From the NCBI GenBank assembly GCA_044224905.1, contig JBGAJN010000002.1, positions 1,674,001-1,738,000 of the forward strand: 64,000 bases of DNA. Reading direction: 5' to 3'. A program made the position numbers and the translations under genes. Below, in pieces: positions 53,051 to 61,876 of the stretch; the stretch's first letter is position 1; each line of letters opens with the position of its first letter. Source of the stretch: JBGAJN01 sp044224905 (GTDB taxonomy: Bacteria > Verrucomicrobiota > Verrucomicrobiia > Limisphaerales > JBGAJN01). A model generated the notes under the pieces. That model ran no database searches, had not been told where the DNA came from, and saw nothing but the letters and a program-made list of their open reading frames with translations.

Positions 53051-53506
53051 ATGAAAGAACCGAGCGAAGAGGATAGCCAATCGAGGGCCAGACGTCGTTT
53101 TCCGATGACTGATGAGGAATACAAAGCGTGGTTGTTGGAGAATCCCCGGAGGGCTGAGGCGTTGATGGAGGTCGCCCGGGAACTCGTGGCTAAGCAATCG
53201 GCCAATCTGTCGCCGGAGAAACTCGAGGAGACGCAGCGATTGCTCAAAGAAATGGGGCAGCAACTCTCTGGCACGGTGGTGCCCGTCCAATTCAATGCTC
53301 TGGCTGATCGGATCAATGTTCTCTTCAAGAAGAAACGGCTCAGTGATGCGGATGTGGAAGAACTGAAACACGCAGAATTGAACGTGGACCGTTTGATTGA
53401 TCAGGCGCTGGACATGCAAGAGCCTCACCGCAGTCGATCGATCAAGGTGATGTCGGATAGCAAGATGCAGATCAAAGCGTTGCTCGATGAGCTAGAACGC
53501 GATTGA
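53051..53506 (+). CDS. Hypothetical helical protein
   Basis: This 151-residue protein is not recognised. It is Glu/Lys/Leu-rich and almost wholly helical, with coiled-coil-like heptads in LSPEKLEETQRLLKEMGQQL and LSDADVEELKHAELNVDRL. It has no signal peptide, membrane segment or cysteine. It starts with ATG at 53051 and has no clear operon partner. Confidence 0.6.
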   Translation: MKEPSEEDSQSRARRRFPMTDEEYKAWLLENPRRAEALMEVARELVAKQSANLSPEKLEETQRLLKEMGQQLSGTVVPVQFNALADRINVLFKKKRLSDADVEELKHAELNVDRLIDQALDMQEPHRSRSIKVMSDSKMQIKALLDELERD

Positions 53507-53675
53507 AGGGTGAATCGGGTCTGCTGCTGGGGTGGTTCTTGTGTCCTCTTGCGTGCGGCAGCTATTCGGCAGATCAGACTTTTTAAGAGAAGGGAGCGGT
53601 GCGGTCGGCAAGATGCCAGAAGCACACCGACCGTCGCTTCTGGAAGCGTAACTCCGCGAAACTTATTCGTCGGAC

Positions 53676-54905
53676 TTGAAATCCTCTCGCGTGCCGTGTG
53701 TGCTTTCGCCGGTGCAACGGGTAATCCCCAAGGCCGAAATCGCGGAGCTTTCCGCATTGTTCTTCCTCCACGCGATGGCGATGGGGGCTTGGTTCGTTCC
53801 GCTCGGCACCGTTCTCGATGCGCACGGCATGCAGGCGATCAAGCCGTATGCGTTCGCAACCTCGGCGGCGGCGGCGTTTGTCTCACCCCTGATCTTCGGC
53901 GCGTTGGCGGATCGGCACTACGCGCCCGTGCGGGTTTTGCGCTGGCTGGCTTTGGCTACGGCGGCTGCCATGGCTGCCGCAGCGACCGCGATTCAGCAAG
54001 GCGCGAGTCCGTGGGTGGTGTTGGCATTGATCCAAATTCACGCGCTGTGTTCTTCGCCCACGTGGGGCATCTCGAACACGATCGTCATGGGACGGCTGAG
54101 CGATTCCACGAAACAATTCGGTCCCATCCGCGCGGTGGCGACGCTGGGCTGGATGGCGGGTTGCTGGGTGGTGAGCGCATTAAACGCGGACACTTCGGTG
54201 ATCGCTTGCTTCGTGGGTGTCACGGTGTGGCTGGTGGTGGCGGGGTTCACTTACTGGCTGCCGAGTCCGGCGCCGCCGAAGTCGGACGAACGTTTGACGC
54301 TGCGTCAGCGCATGGGTTGGGACGCGTTGAGTCTACTGAAGGTGCGTGACCATCGTGTGGTGTTTCTCACGGCGGCGTTGTTTTCCATTCCGCTCGCGGC
54401 CTTCTATCCGTTCACGCCGACGCATCTGCATCAACTCGGTCTGACGCGCACGTCAGCGTGGATGACGCTGGGACAGGTGACGGAGGTGATCTCGATGTTG
54501 AGCCTCGCTTTCGTGCTCGGGCGTTGGCGGATCAAGTGGACGATCGGCGCGGGGCTCGCTCTGGGCTTGCTGCGCTTCTTCATGTGCTCGCTGGATGGCA
54601 AGGCGTGGCTGCTCGCGGGCCTGACGTTGCACGGGTGTTCCTTCACGCTGTGCTACATCTCGGCGCAGATTTACGTGAATGAACGTATCGACTCCCGCTG
54701 GCGGGCCCGCGGGCAGGCGTTATTCGCGGTAATGACGGGCGGCGTGGGGAATCTGTTCGGATACCTCGGCACCGGTTGGTGGTTCCAGCTTTCGCAACGC
54801 GACGGCGCGCCAAACTGGCCGTTGTTCTGGGGCGGCCTCGCGGTGGTGATTACCGGAGTGCTGATTTATTTCTTCGCCGCCTACCGCGGCCGGGCGCATC
54901 ACTGA
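53676..54905 (+). CDS. MFS transporter, nucleoside:H+ symporter-like
   Basis: This 409-residue inner membrane protein has about 12 helices and motifs of the NupG-like nucleoside permease family: FLHAMAMGAWFVPLGTVL, FGALADRHYAPVRVLRW (MFS motif A type), LCSSPTWGISNTIVMGRL and SAQIYVNERIDSRWRARGQALF. The substrate is probably a nucleoside, by family. The start at TTG 53676 is weak; GTG 53691 is an alternative. No nucleoside enzyme gene is adjacent. Confidence 0.85.
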   Translation: MKSSRVPCVLSPVQRVIPKAEIAELSALFFLHAMAMGAWFVPLGTVLDAHGMQAIKPYAFATSAAAAFVSPLIFGALADRHYAPVRVLRWLALATAAAMAAAATAIQQGASPWVVLALIQIHALCSSPTWGISNTIVMGRLSDSTKQFGPIRAVATLGWMAGCWVVSALNADTSVIACFVGVTVWLVVAGFTYWLPSPAPPKSDERLTLRQRMGWDALSLLKVRDHRVVFLTAALFSIPLAAFYPFTPTHLHQLGLTRTSAWMTLGQVTEVISMLSLAFVLGRWRIKWTIGAGLALGLLRFFMCSLDGKAWLLAGLTLHGCSFTLCYISAQIYVNERIDSRWRARGQALFAVMTGGVGNLFGYLGTGWWFQLSQRDGAPNWPLFWGGLAVVITGVLIYFFAAYRGRAHH

Positions 54906-54941
54906 GTAAAGCTCACGCGACCGCTGCGCCAATCGGCTCGC

Positions 54942-55421
54942 TTACAAACCAAGCTCCGACAAGCCCGGGTGATCATCAGGACGTCGCCCGAGCGGCCAGT
55001 GATATTTGCGATCGGTTTCCTTGATCGGCATGTCGTTGATGCTCGCGATACGGCGGCGCATGAATCCGTGTTCGTCGAACTCCCAGTTCTCATTGCCGTA
55101 GGAGCGGAACCAATTGCCAGAATCGTCGTGCCATTCGTAGGCGAAGCGCACGGCGATGCGGTTCTCGCGGAACGCCCACAGCTCTTTGATCAAGCGGTAA
55201 TCGAGTTCCTTCGCCCACTTGCGCTGGAGAAATTGCACGATCGTCTCGCGGCCGGTGAGGAATTCCGCGCGGTTGCGCCACGCGCTGTCGACGGTGTAGG
55301 CGAGCGACACTCGTTGCGGATCGCGGGAGTTCCAGGCGTCCTCGGCGAGGCGCACTTTCTTCGTGGCGCCTTCCAGATCAAATGGCGGGAGAGGCGGGCG
55401 GGCGATTGATTCGCTATTCAT
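54942..55421 (-). CDS. DUF1348 (NTF2-like) protein
   Basis: This 159-residue protein matches the DUF1348/SnoaL-like fold (VRLAEDAWNSRDPQRVSLAYT, then FAYEWHDDSGNWFRSYGNENWEFDEHGFMRRR). Its function is not known. It is a single compact domain without signal peptide. It shares a minus strand with cls but lies 55 bases downstream of it. Confidence 0.88.
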   Translation of the reverse strand: MNSESIARPPLPPFDLEGATKKVRLAEDAWNSRDPQRVSLAYTVDSAWRNRAEFLTGRETIVQFLQRKWAKELDYRLIKELWAFRENRIAVRFAYEWHDDSGNWFRSYGNENWEFDEHGFMRRRIASINDMPIKETDRKYHWPLGRRPDDHPGLSELGL

Positions 55422-55475
55422 GGGAGTATGTTGGATGAAAAATTCGCGGCGTCAAAATCCAACCGTCCGCGTTGC

Positions 55476-56930
55476 TCACAGTAACGAGTCCGCGAGACGA
55501 GCCACGCCTTGAATGGTGCGCTCGCCGAGCGAGCGTTGCGACCACTCGGACAATTCGAGGTGGTGACTGTTGCTGAGATAGCGGACCTGTTCGGTGCGGA
55601 GTTGCGCAACGATGTCGCGGTCGTAAACAAGCAGGTTGATCTCGGCGTTCAATGCGAACGAGCGGATGTCGATATTCGTCGAGCCGAAGAGCGCGATGTC
55701 GTCGTCGATGGTCAGATGTTTGGCGTGGAGGAAGCGCGATTTGTAGAGGTGAATGCACACGCCGGCTTCGAGCAATTGATCGTAGTAGGAACGTTGCGCG
55801 AGCTGGGTGACGAGTTGATTGGCGTGTTTCGATACGATGAGATGCACGGCCACGCCACGTCGCGCGGCGGAGGTGATTGCCTGGAGGAATGGATCGTCCG
55901 GCACGAAGTACGGCGTGGCGAGCACGACTCGTTCGCGCGCGTAGTAGAGCAGCGTGATGAAGAGCTCGTGCGCATTTTCCCGTTGATAACCCGGCCCGCT
56001 GGGAACGATTTGCGCGCAGACGCTGCCGATCGGTTCGAGCGGAGGAAAAATCACGGACTGCGAGAGGCGTTGATCAGTTTCGAAATAGTGATCGGCGAGG
56101 AACACCGCCTGCAGCTGTGCGACGATCGGCCCCATGACGCGGACGTTGAGTTCTTCGTTCGGATAGCCGGGAACAAAATTCGGATCGACAATGTTTTGCG
56201 AGCCGGTGTAGCCGATGCGCCCGTCGATCACGACGATCTTGCGATGGTTCCGCAGATCAAACCGCGCGGCGTTGCGACGGAACAGTCCCACGGGAAGCAT
56301 GGCGAGCACTTCGATGCCTTGCGCGCGCATCGCGGCGGCGCACTTCTTCAGCGCAATCTTGGAACCGACCGCATCGAGCATCACGCGACACGTCACGCCG
56401 CGTTTGGCGGCTCTCACGAGCGCTTCGGTGACGCGATTCGCCGTGGCGTCGTTGCCATAAATGTAGATCAACAAGTGGACGTGGTGCTGCGCGTCGTCGA
56501 TGTCGTTAATCAGGTTTTGAATGAAGCCATCGTAGTCGGTGAGCAGTTGAACTTGATTGCCGGCGAACGGTTCAAAGTCGCCGAGACTCGCCGCGAGCGG
56601 GACGATGGGCTCCAACGCGGGCGGGAGCGGTGGCTTGGTGGCGACGCGCGGGCCCATCTGCGCCTGTGCGGTGCGGATTTGTTCCGACGCCCGCTTCTGA
56701 TGCTCGATGCGTTTGCGCGAAACGTAAATGCGCCCGAACAATGCGTAGAGGAGTATTCCCGGCCACGGCAGGAGGAAGATCAACAGGAGCCACGTGCGGG
56801 AAGCCGCTGCGCTGCGGCGTTGCGGTACGTAGATCAACATCCAGATCCGGATGATCCACTCGCTGACGAGATAGATGACGCTCCAGTGAATCACGGCGTT
56901 GAGGCGGTGCGCACGGGCAGTCCTTAGCAT
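55476..56930 (-). CDS. cls: Cardiolipin synthase (phospholipase D family)
   Basis: This 484-residue membrane-bound enzyme joins phosphatidylglycerol molecules into cardiolipin. Two N-terminal membrane helices (about residues 12-32 and 45-65) precede two PLD repeats with HKD motifs: NHRKIVVIDGRIGYTGSQNI and LHAKHLTIDDDIALFGSTNI. Length and order are standard. The ATG at 56928-56930 gives a normal N-terminus. Confidence 0.95.
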   Translation of the reverse strand: MLRTARAHRLNAVIHWSVIYLVSEWIIRIWMLIYVPQRRSAAASRTWLLLIFLLPWPGILLYALFGRIYVSRKRIEHQKRASEQIRTAQAQMGPRVATKPPLPPALEPIVPLAASLGDFEPFAGNQVQLLTDYDGFIQNLINDIDDAQHHVHLLIYIYGNDATANRVTEALVRAAKRGVTCRVMLDAVGSKIALKKCAAAMRAQGIEVLAMLPVGLFRRNAARFDLRNHRKIVVIDGRIGYTGSQNIVDPNFVPGYPNEELNVRVMGPIVAQLQAVFLADHYFETDQRLSQSVIFPPLEPIGSVCAQIVPSGPGYQRENAHELFITLLYYARERVVLATPYFVPDDPFLQAITSAARRGVAVHLIVSKHANQLVTQLAQRSYYDQLLEAGVCIHLYKSRFLHAKHLTIDDDIALFGSTNIDIRSFALNAEINLLVYDRDIVAQLRTEQVRYLSNSHHLELSEWSQRSLGERTIQGVARLADSLL

Positions 56931-56998
56931 CGGTTACCGCCCGGTGGCAAGCCTCGCGCGCCTTGACGCGAGGGCGGGGCGGGATAGGCTTCGCGCCC

Positions 56999-58567
56999 AT
57001 GCCTACGGGCCAAAACAAATCTGCCGCCGCCATTCCGGCGGGCCACGCGCCATCGCCGGAGCAATTGCGCGCCGCCGCCGAGCTGCTCGAAGCGGTGGCG
57101 AAGAATCGCGAGTTGCTCGCGGGAATCCCCGAGGCGGATCGCACGCGTTTGCTGCAAGCCGCGGGTCGCGTTTCGCGTCCCGACGCAGTGGACCGGCGGC
57201 GATTGGTCAAGGCGAGCAAGCGCCAGCGCAAGGCGGACAAGGCGCAGCGTGCCGAGAGCGTCTTGCAGGAAACAGGCATTCGCAAACTGCGTCGTCAGGC
57301 CGTGTTCACCACGCCGAATGTTTTCCCGCCGGAGAATTTCGAGCAGAAAGAAATCGCCGACAACCCGGAGTTCCGCGAGACGATCGAGGCGCAAAACTGT
57401 TACATCTGCAAACAGGACTATTCGACGATCCACCATTTTTACGATCAGCTGTGCCCGAAGTGCGCGGAGTTGAATTTCCGCAAGCGCACCGAGCTTGCGG
57501 ACTTGCGCGGACGCGTCGCCTTGCTCACGGGCGGTCGCGTGAAGATCGGTTACCAAGCTGGGATCAAGCTGCTGCGCGCGGGCGCGCACCTCATCGTTAC
57601 CACGCGCTTTCCGCGCGATTCGGCGATGCGTTATTCGCAGGAGCCGGACTTCGCTGAGTGGGGACATCGGCTGGAAATCTTCGGGCTGGATCTGCGCCAC
57701 ACGCCGAGCGTGGAGGCCTTTTGCCAGCACATGATGAAGAAATATTCGCGGCTGGATTTCATCATCAACAACGCCTGCCAGACGGTGCGTCGCCCGCCGG
57801 ACTTTTACGCGCACATGATGGCCGATGAAAACAAGGCGTTGGAGACGATGCCGGAAAATGTTCGCCATCTGGTGGGAGCGTATGAAGGTTTGCGCGGTTA
57901 TCACATGTTGCCGGAAGCGGATGCCGCGCTGGTGCAGAAGCGCATGTCGGAAGTCGCCGGACTGACGCACGCGGCCGAGTTGTCGCAAGTGCCGTTGCTG
58001 CCGGAGGAACTGGCCGCACAACAGGCGCTGTTTCCGCAGGGCAAACTCGACCAGGATTTGCAGCAGGTGGATTTGCGCGAGCACAATTCGTGGCGGATGC
58101 GCATGCACGAGGTTCCCGCGGTGGAGTTGCTCGAGGTGCAACTCGTCAACGCGATCGCGCCGTTCATTCTCAACGCGCGTCTTAAGCCCTTGATGCTCCG
58201 GACGCCGGAGCGCGACAAGCACATCGTCAACGTCTCTGCGGTCGAAGGACAATTCTATCGGAAATTCAAAACCACGCGGCATCCGCACACGAACATGGCT
58301 AAGGCCGCGCTCAACATGATGACGCGCACGTCCGCTGCGGATTATCACGCCGACGGCATCCACATGAACGCGGTGGACACCGGTTGGGTGACGGATGAAG
58401 ACCCGGTGCAGATCGCCGCGCGCAAAGTGAAGGAGCATCGCTTCCATCCGCCGCTCGACATCGTCGACGGCGCGGCGCGCATTGTCGATCCGATCATCGC
58501 CGGCCTCAACACCGGCGAGCACGTGTGGGGAAAATTTCTCAAGGACTACGTGCCGGTGGACTGGTAG
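56999..58567 (+). CDS. Zinc-ribbon-containing SDR oxidoreductase lacking the catalytic Tyr
   Basis: This 522-residue protein has a helical N-terminus, a zinc site C134-x2-C137 and C152-x2-C155 (NCYICKQDYST then LCPKCAEL), then a Rossmann domain (RVALLTGGRVKIGYQAG, about 170 onward) of the short-chain dehydrogenase fold with INNACQTVR and VNVSAVEGQF. The conserved Lys is K435 in MAKAAL, but the position four before it, normally Tyr, is Thr431. A roughly 100-residue insertion lies between the Rossmann strands. A similar architecture occurs in plant and planctomycete proteins of unknown role. The ATG at 56999 is used. Confidence 0.8.
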   Translation: MPTGQNKSAAAIPAGHAPSPEQLRAAAELLEAVAKNRELLAGIPEADRTRLLQAAGRVSRPDAVDRRRLVKASKRQRKADKAQRAESVLQETGIRKLRRQAVFTTPNVFPPENFEQKEIADNPEFRETIEAQNCYICKQDYSTIHHFYDQLCPKCAELNFRKRTELADLRGRVALLTGGRVKIGYQAGIKLLRAGAHLIVTTRFPRDSAMRYSQEPDFAEWGHRLEIFGLDLRHTPSVEAFCQHMMKKYSRLDFIINNACQTVRRPPDFYAHMMADENKALETMPENVRHLVGAYEGLRGYHMLPEADAALVQKRMSEVAGLTHAAELSQVPLLPEELAAQQALFPQGKLDQDLQQVDLREHNSWRMRMHEVPAVELLEVQLVNAIAPFILNARLKPLMLRTPERDKHIVNVSAVEGQFYRKFKTTRHPHTNMAKAALNMMTRTSAADYHADGIHMNAVDTGWVTDEDPVQIAARKVKEHRFHPPLDIVDGAARIVDPIIAGLNTGEHVWGKFLKDYVPVDW

Positions 58568-58596
58568 ACCTGCGCGCACGTGCGAGTTGTCGTTGC

Positions 58597-58875
58597 TTGA
58601 AACCCGTCGATCAGTTCGCGCTCGTCTGGCTCGGATTCATGAGTGTGTTGGCGTTTCTCATGTTCGGTTGGGACAAGTGGCGCGCGACGAAACAGCGTGA
58701 ACGAATGAGTGAATTTCGCCTTGTGCTCGTGGGGGCCGCGGGTGGTTGGCTCGGCGGAGTGTTGGGAATGCTGCTGTTTCGCCACAAGACGGTAAAGCTG
58801 GCGTTTCAAGTGAAGTATGCGCTGGGATTTTTGATCTGGGCGGGACTACTCTTCACGTGGCTTCGTTGGCGATGA
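58597..58875 (+). CDS. DUF1294 membrane protein
   Basis: This 92-residue protein has three predicted membrane helices and the DUF1294 hallmark: MFGWDKWRATKQRERMSEF, GGWLGGVLGMLLFRHKTVKLAFQ, with the invariant RHKT. Its role is unknown. The start is uncertain: TTG 58597 is used because earlier in-frame codons overlap the SDR gene. The preceding gene stops 29 bases upstream. Confidence 0.8.
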   Translation: MKPVDQFALVWLGFMSVLAFLMFGWDKWRATKQRERMSEFRLVLVGAAGGWLGGVLGMLLFRHKTVKLAFQVKYALGFLIWAGLLFTWLRWR

Positions 58876-58925
58876 AGTCCCATTGAATTCTGGGATTGGA
58901 ATCGCCGTCGGTTGCTCGAACTCAA

Positions 58926-60263
58926 ATGAACACAATGTTGCGGACTCTTGTTGGTATTGTTGTCGTCGCGCTCGGTTGCCTCGCGGGAATTGCCGCGCCA
59001 CCGAATGTCGTCATGATCATCTCGGATGACCAAGCATGGACGGACTATTCGTTCATGGGCCATCCGGCGATTCAGACGCCGAACCTTGATCGTCTCGCGG
59101 CGCAGAGCCTCACCTTCACGCGCGGCTACGTGCCGGCGAGCCTGTGTTGTCCGAGTCTTGCGGCGATGATCACGGGCCAATATCCACACCAGAACAAAGT
59201 CACCAGCAACGATCCGCCGGTGCCGAAGCCGACGGCGGCCGCTAAGGGTGCTGCCAAAAAAGGCGCCGCGAAGAAAGCCGGAGGCCAGCAACAATCGAAG
59301 GAGTTCATCGAAGGTCGCGAAGTAATGAACAAGCACATGGACGCGGCGGCGACGATGCCGCGGCTGCTCGTGCAGAACGGCTACCTCGCCCTGCAAACGG
59401 GCAAGTGGTGGCAGGGAAATTATGCCCGCGGAGGCTTCACGCACGGCATGACTAAGGGCGCGCGTCATGGCGATGAGGGGCTCGACATCGGACGGAAGAC
59501 GATGCAGCCGATCTACGATTTCATTGGCCAAGCGAAAAAAGCGAACAAGCCGTTCTTCGTATGGTATGCGCCGATGATGCCGCACGATCCGCACACGCCG
59601 CCCGAGCGCATCCTTGCGAAGTATCGCAGCAAAACGCCGTCCGAACACGTCGCGAAGTATTGGGCGATGTGCGAGTGGTTCGATGAAACCGTGGGCGATC
59701 TTTTGAAGCACCTCGACGAGCAAGGCGTCGCCGAGAACACCGTCGTGCTGTTCACGACCGACAACGGCTGGATTCAAGATCCCGAGAAGCCGCGCTACGC
59801 TGCGAAGTCCAAACAATCGCAATACGATGGCGGCTTGCGATCGCCGATCATGTTGCGTTGGCCGGCGAAGGTGAAACCCCAGAAATCCGATTCGCTCGCG
59901 ATGACGATCGATTTTCTGCCGACCGTCCTCGCCGCTGCGGGCGTGAAGGCACCGGCGAATCTGCCGGGCGTCAATTTGCTCGACGCGAGTGCGGTTCAGT
60001 CTCGCAAGGCGATCTTCGGCGAATGCTTCACGCACAATTCAGTGGACCTCTACAATCCCGCCGCGAGCCTGCGCTGGCGCTGGATGATTGAGGGCGATTA
60101 CAAGTTGATCGTTCCCGCGCCGCAGAATCAGCCGGACGACAAGATCGAACTCTACAATCTTTCCTCCGACAAATCCGAAGAGCGCAATCTGGCGGACGCC
60201 GACAAGGCGCGCGTTGAATCCATGCTGAAACAAATCGACGCGTGGTGGCCCGGAAAGATTTGA
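58926..60263 (+). CDS. Exported sulfatase with altered formylglycine motif
   Basis: This 445-residue exported enzyme has a signal peptide (about residues 5-24) and sulfatase metal motifs (MIISDDQAWTDYS for the Asp pair, TTDNGW near the C-terminal third). The modification motif, normally C-x-P-S-R, reads C74-C-P-S-L78, so the Arg expected at 78 is Leu. A Lys/Ala-rich insert (AAAKGAAKKGAAKKAGG, about residues 103-120) interrupts the fold. Sulfatases in this phylum remove sulfate from host- or algal-type polysaccharides. The ATG at 58926 gives a good signal peptide. The next gene begins 37 bases after its stop. Confidence 0.87.
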   Translation: MNTMLRTLVGIVVVALGCLAGIAAPPNVVMIISDDQAWTDYSFMGHPAIQTPNLDRLAAQSLTFTRGYVPASLCCPSLAAMITGQYPHQNKVTSNDPPVPKPTAAAKGAAKKGAAKKAGGQQQSKEFIEGREVMNKHMDAAATMPRLLVQNGYLALQTGKWWQGNYARGGFTHGMTKGARHGDEGLDIGRKTMQPIYDFIGQAKKANKPFFVWYAPMMPHDPHTPPERILAKYRSKTPSEHVAKYWAMCEWFDETVGDLLKHLDEQGVAENTVVLFTTDNGWIQDPEKPRYAAKSKQSQYDGGLRSPIMLRWPAKVKPQKSDSLAMTIDFLPTVLAAAGVKAPANLPGVNLLDASAVQSRKAIFGECFTHNSVDLYNPAASLRWRWMIEGDYKLIVPAPQNQPDDKIELYNLSSDKSEERNLADADKARVESMLKQIDAWWPGKI

Positions 60264-60300
60264 ACCGCGCGCCACTTTGCGGCTTACTCCTTCTCTATTT

Positions 60301-61089
60301 ATGAAGCACTCCATTCGCACCCTGATCGTTTCCCTGTTCGCCGTCGGCACCGTTGCGCTTTCAGCGGACGATGGTTTCAAGCCGTTGTTCAACGGCAAGG
60401 ATCTCACCGGCTGGGACGGTAATCCGAAAAACTGGTCAGTGCAGGACGGCTGCCTTACGGGCATCACGACCGCCGAAGAAGTTCTCCCTTACAATCAATT
60501 CCTCATCTGGCGCGGCGGCACGGTGAAGAACTTCGAAATTCGCGCCAAGATCAAGCAAGCCGGCAACAACTCCGGCATCCAGTATCGCAGCAAGGAATTG
60601 AAGGAAGTCGGCCAATGGTCTGTGGGCGGGTACCAGTGCGACGTGCACCCCGCGCCGGCGAACAACGCGATGCTCTACGAGGAGAAGGGCCGCGGCATTC
60701 TCGTTCAAAACAGCCAGAGCGTGATCATCGATGCACAGGGTCAGAAGTGGATCACGGCCCAACGCGAACCGGTGAAGGTCAAGGTCGAGGAGTGGAACGA
60801 ATACTCCGTCATCGCCCAGGGCAACAAGATCACCCACAAACTCAACGGCCAAGTCACGATGGAACTCATCGACCATCAGGCCGACAAACGTTCGTTGGAG
60901 GGAATCATCGCGCTCCAGATTCATCGCGGGCCGGCGATGAAGGTTCAGATCAAAGAGGTGATGTTGAAGGAACTTCCCGAAGGCGGCGTGCTCACGCCTG
61001 AACAAGCGCCAGTTCCTGCCGACGCTAAGAAGGTGGAAGCAGGCAAAGGCGCGGCCAAGAAGGACGCCAAGAAAAAGAAAGCTAACTGA
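60301..61089 (+). CDS. Exported DUF1080 protein (3-keto-disaccharide hydrolase-like)
   Basis: This 262-residue protein has a signal peptide (LIVSLFAVGTVALSADD) and the DUF1080 concanavalin-like fold with FKPLFNGKDLTGWDG and WNEYSVIAQGNKITHKLNG. DUF1080 members include 3-keto-glycoside hydrolases that act after oxidation of sugars by periplasmic dehydrogenases. The C-terminus is Lys/Ala-rich (GKGAAKKDAKKKKAN), like the insert in the sulfatase before it. The two genes form an operon, closed by a terminator. Confidence 0.85.
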   Translation: MKHSIRTLIVSLFAVGTVALSADDGFKPLFNGKDLTGWDGNPKNWSVQDGCLTGITTAEEVLPYNQFLIWRGGTVKNFEIRAKIKQAGNNSGIQYRSKELKEVGQWSVGGYQCDVHPAPANNAMLYEEKGRGILVQNSQSVIIDAQGQKWITAQREPVKVKVEEWNEYSVIAQGNKITHKLNGQVTMELIDHQADKRSLEGIIALQIHRGPAMKVQIKEVMLKELPEGGVLTPEQAPVPADAKKVEAGKGAAKKDAKKKKAN

Positions 61090-61113
61090 CGCCAGTTCAA
61101 TTTGATTTGCGAG

Positions 61114-61148
61114 CGCGGAAAGTCGAATGGCTTTCCGCGTTTCTTCTT
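61114..61148 (+). terminator. Rho-independent terminator after the DUF1080 gene
   Basis: A perfect 9-bp stem CGCGGAAAG/CTTTCCGCG (61114-61122 with 61131-61139) with an 8-base loop is followed by TTTCTTCTT. It lies 25 bases after the DUF1080 stop. Confidence 0.75.
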
Positions 61149-61178
61149 ATAGTGGCCGAACTTTTCTTCGGCGAAGGA

Positions 61179-61655
61179 TTAACCAACCGATACGGCGGTG
61201 CTGTTCGCGGCTGCCGGGAAGAGTTGATTCAATCGTTGCTGCCGGTATTTGAAGATGCCTTCCACGTCGCGCCGAACAAAGAGCCAGTTCATCAGCGCGC
61301 CGCCGCGCGGATGATAGCGGACGACGTCGCGGCAGAGCGTGCCGCCATCCCGCTCCTCGAAGCTGTGCGTGTGGTGCCAGAGCTTGTACGGGCCTCGCAG
61401 TTGGACATCCACAAATTGATGGGGAGGATTCCATGCCTCGATCTCCGTTCGCCATCGGATCGGAATGCCGTGGACGCGGATGCGATAATCGATGAGTGCG
61501 CCGGGGCGCAGTTCGATGGGCGCAGGCGTGAGGACTTCGAAGTTCAGCCAGGGCGGTGTGATCGGTTCTAGGTTCCGCGCGTCGGCGAAGAACGGAAACA
61601 CCTCCGCAAGCGGGCGCGGGAGCCATTGCTCCGCTGCGAAGTTGAATTCTTTCAT
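61179..61655 (-). CDS. SRPBCC-family ligand-binding protein
   Basis: This 158-residue protein has the START/Bet v1-like fold used in polyketide cyclases and CoxG-type proteins: opening FNFAAEQWLPRPLAEVFPFFADARNLE, then a middle GPYKLWHHTHSFEERDGGTLC and a C-terminal long helix (RRDVEGIFKYRQQRL). The ligand is unknown. The ATG at 61655 is chosen; upstream in-frame sequence overlaps the DUF2892 gene. It is probably cotranscribed with the two genes upstream on this strand. Confidence 0.82.
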   Translation of the reverse strand: MKEFNFAAEQWLPRPLAEVFPFFADARNLEPITPPWLNFEVLTPAPIELRPGALIDYRIRVHGIPIRWRTEIEAWNPPHQFVDVQLRGPYKLWHHTHSFEERDGGTLCRDVVRYHPRGGALMNWLFVRRDVEGIFKYRQQRLNQLFPAAANSTAVSVG

Positions 61656-61666
61656 ATCAGTGGCGA

Positions 61667-61876
61667 CTAGAGCTTGGTCTTGATGCCGCAAGCGCGGAGC
61701 GCACACCAACCGCGCAACGCTTCGAATGCAACAAACCCCGCGGATGCGAGGAGCAGTATCCCGAGCCATGTCGCGACGCCGAATCCGAACCACGCACCGA
61801 CAAGCAATCCCAGTGCGCCAATTCCGCGCACGAGTCGTCCTTGGTTACTGATGTTGGGAGAAAACAGCGTTTTCAA
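61667..61876 (-). CDS. DUF2892-type small membrane protein
   Basis: This 69-residue protein (LKTLFSPNISNQGRLVRGIGAL...) matches the YgaP C-terminal/DUF2892 pattern: a polar start, two membrane helices and a Cys in WCALRACGI. The start is TTG 61876, which has AAAGG just upstream and overlaps the stop of the regulator gene (TTGA), so it is translated by coupling. Its role is unknown. Confidence 0.65.
   Translation of the reverse strand: MKTLFSPNISNQGRLVRGIGALGLLVGAWFGFGVATWLGILLLASAGFVAFEALRGWCALRACGIKTKL

Noticed and set aside
55509..56927. A 472-codon plus-strand frame across cls
   Set aside because: Antisense to a gene with two intact HKD motifs, and without recognisable content.
56924..58579. 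A 551-codon minus-strand frame across the SDR gene
   Set aside because: Antisense to the zinc-ribbon SDR and rich in His/Arg with no domain.
58806..60035. A 409-codon minus-strand frame across the sulfatase gene
   Set aside because: Antisense to a gene with signal peptide and sulfatase motifs.
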